Positions 63,379-64,000 of a stretch of 64,000 nucleotides of DNA are shown here, in pieces (within the stretch, counting starts at the first letter, position 1; each line of letters starts with the position of its first letter). Under the pieces are notes generated by a model. That model did no database searches. It saw nothing but the letters and a program-made list of their open reading frames with translations, and had not been told where the DNA came from. The DNA is from Prado023 sp963798745 (GTDB lineage: Bacteria > Actinomycetota > Actinomycetes > S36-B12 > CAIYMF01): positions 806,001-870,000 of the forward strand of contig CAWCUF010000003.1 in the NCBI GenBank assembly GCA_963798745.1. The letters are read 5' to 3'. The position numbers were made by a program, and so were the translations under genes.

Positions 63379-63630
63379 TCAGGCGGAGCGTTCTTGGTCG
63401 AGTCGTTCAAGGATCCAGGAACGCACAAGCGTGGACGCGGGCAGGTGCTTGGCAGCCGCGACTCTCACGACCTCAGCCTCTTCCTCGGCGCTGAGCCGCA
63501 CGGAGTACACCTTCTGGCGGTTCGGCCGCCGGCCGTCCGCGCCAGCGGGGTAAGGGTCATCCTTGGTCTGTTCGGACTCACGCTGGAGCCGTTCAGCCAG
63601 TGCTGGATCAATGGTCTTGGCCATCGTCAT
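63379..63630 (-). CDS. Ribbon-helix-helix antitoxin (BrnA/CopG-like)
   Basis: An 83-residue protein with a disordered polar start and a C-terminal ribbon-helix-helix, QKVYSVRLSAEEEAEVVRVA followed by AAKHLPASTLVRSWILERL. Order (toxin gene first, overlap of 23 bases) is that of BrnT/BrnA systems. It is intact although the toxin gene is not. Confidence 0.75.
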   Translation of the reverse strand: MTMAKTIDPALAERLQRESEQTKDDPYPAGADGRRPNRQKVYSVRLSAEEEAEVVRVAAAKHLPASTLVRSWILERLDQERSA

Positions 63631-63931
63631 CTCCTTGCTGGTACAGCTTCAGGTCCGCTCCGGTGGCGGGCCAGGCATTGATTCCGTGCAGGTCACCGTC
63701 GAGGTCGCGATAGGCGATCACGACCAGCACCCTCCCGGCGGATTGGTAGTGGCCAATGAAGCGCGAGGCTCCCATGCGGGATTTCGGGTCTGGTTCCAGG
63801 GCTAGGAGGTTCAGGTCTGCCATGACCTCCTGAGTCCACTGCGGTTCGATGGCCAGGCCGTCGGGCTAGCCGGCGCCCCGGGAGCGGACGTACGCCATTG
63901 CGTCGTGGTCCCACTTAAACTCTTCGCCCAC
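63608..63931 (-). pseudogene. BrnT-like toxin gene with an internal TAG
   Basis: From GTG 63931 the frame reads GEEFKWDHDAMAYVRSRGAG, then a TAG (63866-63868), then PDGLAIEPQWTQEVMADLNL and DPKSRMGASRFIGHYQSAGR, VLVVIAYRDLDGDLHGINAW to the end. The pattern (start FxW-x-A, D-KS--G--R-IG-----GRVL-V) fits small BrnT-like toxins of actinobacteria. A single base change or a one-base indel explains the stop. Translation from the ATG at 63823 could still yield the C-terminal 71 residues. Confidence 0.65.
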
Positions 63932-64000
63932 TCCAGCAGGGTACCTCGCGTCGTACGCTGTAGTACAGACTCGTCGATGTCCTGCGATGTCACCGCGCTC
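63932..64000. other. Window end, upstream of the toxin gene
   Basis: Contains GTACGCTGTAGTACAGAC, with GTAC-N6-GTAC half-sites and a TACGCT/TAGTAC-like minus-10 candidate for the toxin-antitoxin operon on the minus strand. No gene seen. Confidence 0.3.

Noticed and set aside
1..64000. CRISPR array or complete rRNA/tRNA genes
   Set aside because: I saw no regularly spaced repeats and no complete tRNA or rRNA; only the tRNA-Met fragment was found.

Overview
The window is high-GC DNA (roughly 70% by eye) with frequent GTG starts, 4-bp stop/start overlaps, several apparently leaderless genes and typical actinobacterial families (LacI/ABC sugar operon, TetR-ABC exporters, DesK/DesR-type two-component genes, DUF3159, UPF0158, M23 peptidase beginning at a LAYPFEG motif). 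It is best read as a chromosome segment of an actinomycete (Actinomycetota); I cannot name a genus. It has an unusually high load of broken genes.

Region 1-11 kb: a lipoprotein hydrolase, an epoxide hydrolase with its MarR regulator, a VOC-domain protein, and a minus-strand sugar operon (frameshifted LacI, lipoprotein solute-binding protein, two MalF/MalG-type permeases, GH32-like glycosidase) that probably imports and cleaves a fructose-containing oligosaccharide. Region 10.6-12.9 kb: TetR plus ABC exporter with paired operators. Region 12.9-15.8 kb and 25.6-29.7 kb: two look-alike minus-strand cassettes, each an alpha/beta hydrolase, an FAD oxidoreductase and a TPR/LuxR regulator (the regulator in the first cassette is a ruin). 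Between them lie an OmpR-type two-component pair with a small secreted protein, a second ABC/TetR set, a patatin phospholipase, an M23-type peptidase and a panD remnant.

Region 30-43.4 kb: a threonine-aldolase-like enzyme; a divergent pair made of a TIR-domain membrane protein and a small multi-TM protein (candidate defence module); an F420-reductase-like enzyme between two UPF0158 remnants; an ABC exporter/DesK-DesR operon behind two palindromes, ending in a frameshifted CPBP protease; and a FUSC-like membrane protein flanked by diverged direct repeats.

Region 43.4-64 kb is probably an integrated genomic island. A 3' fragment of tRNA-Met (anticodon loop to CCA) lies against a tyrosine recombinase, so the left junction is seen and the right one is outside the window. 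The island holds a VapBC pair with a palindromic operator, a broken BrnTA-like pair, a P4-type primase fragment, remnants of IS3, IS110, IS481, IS1595 and IS1380 elements, a processive GT2 glycosyltransferase, and its most interesting cargo: a CHAT protease fused through a membrane helix to a Kelch-like ectodomain, divergent from a Trypco1-like protein. At the right end an IS110 transposase is split by an IS1634/IS1549-type element flanked by an exact 243-bp duplication of its target.
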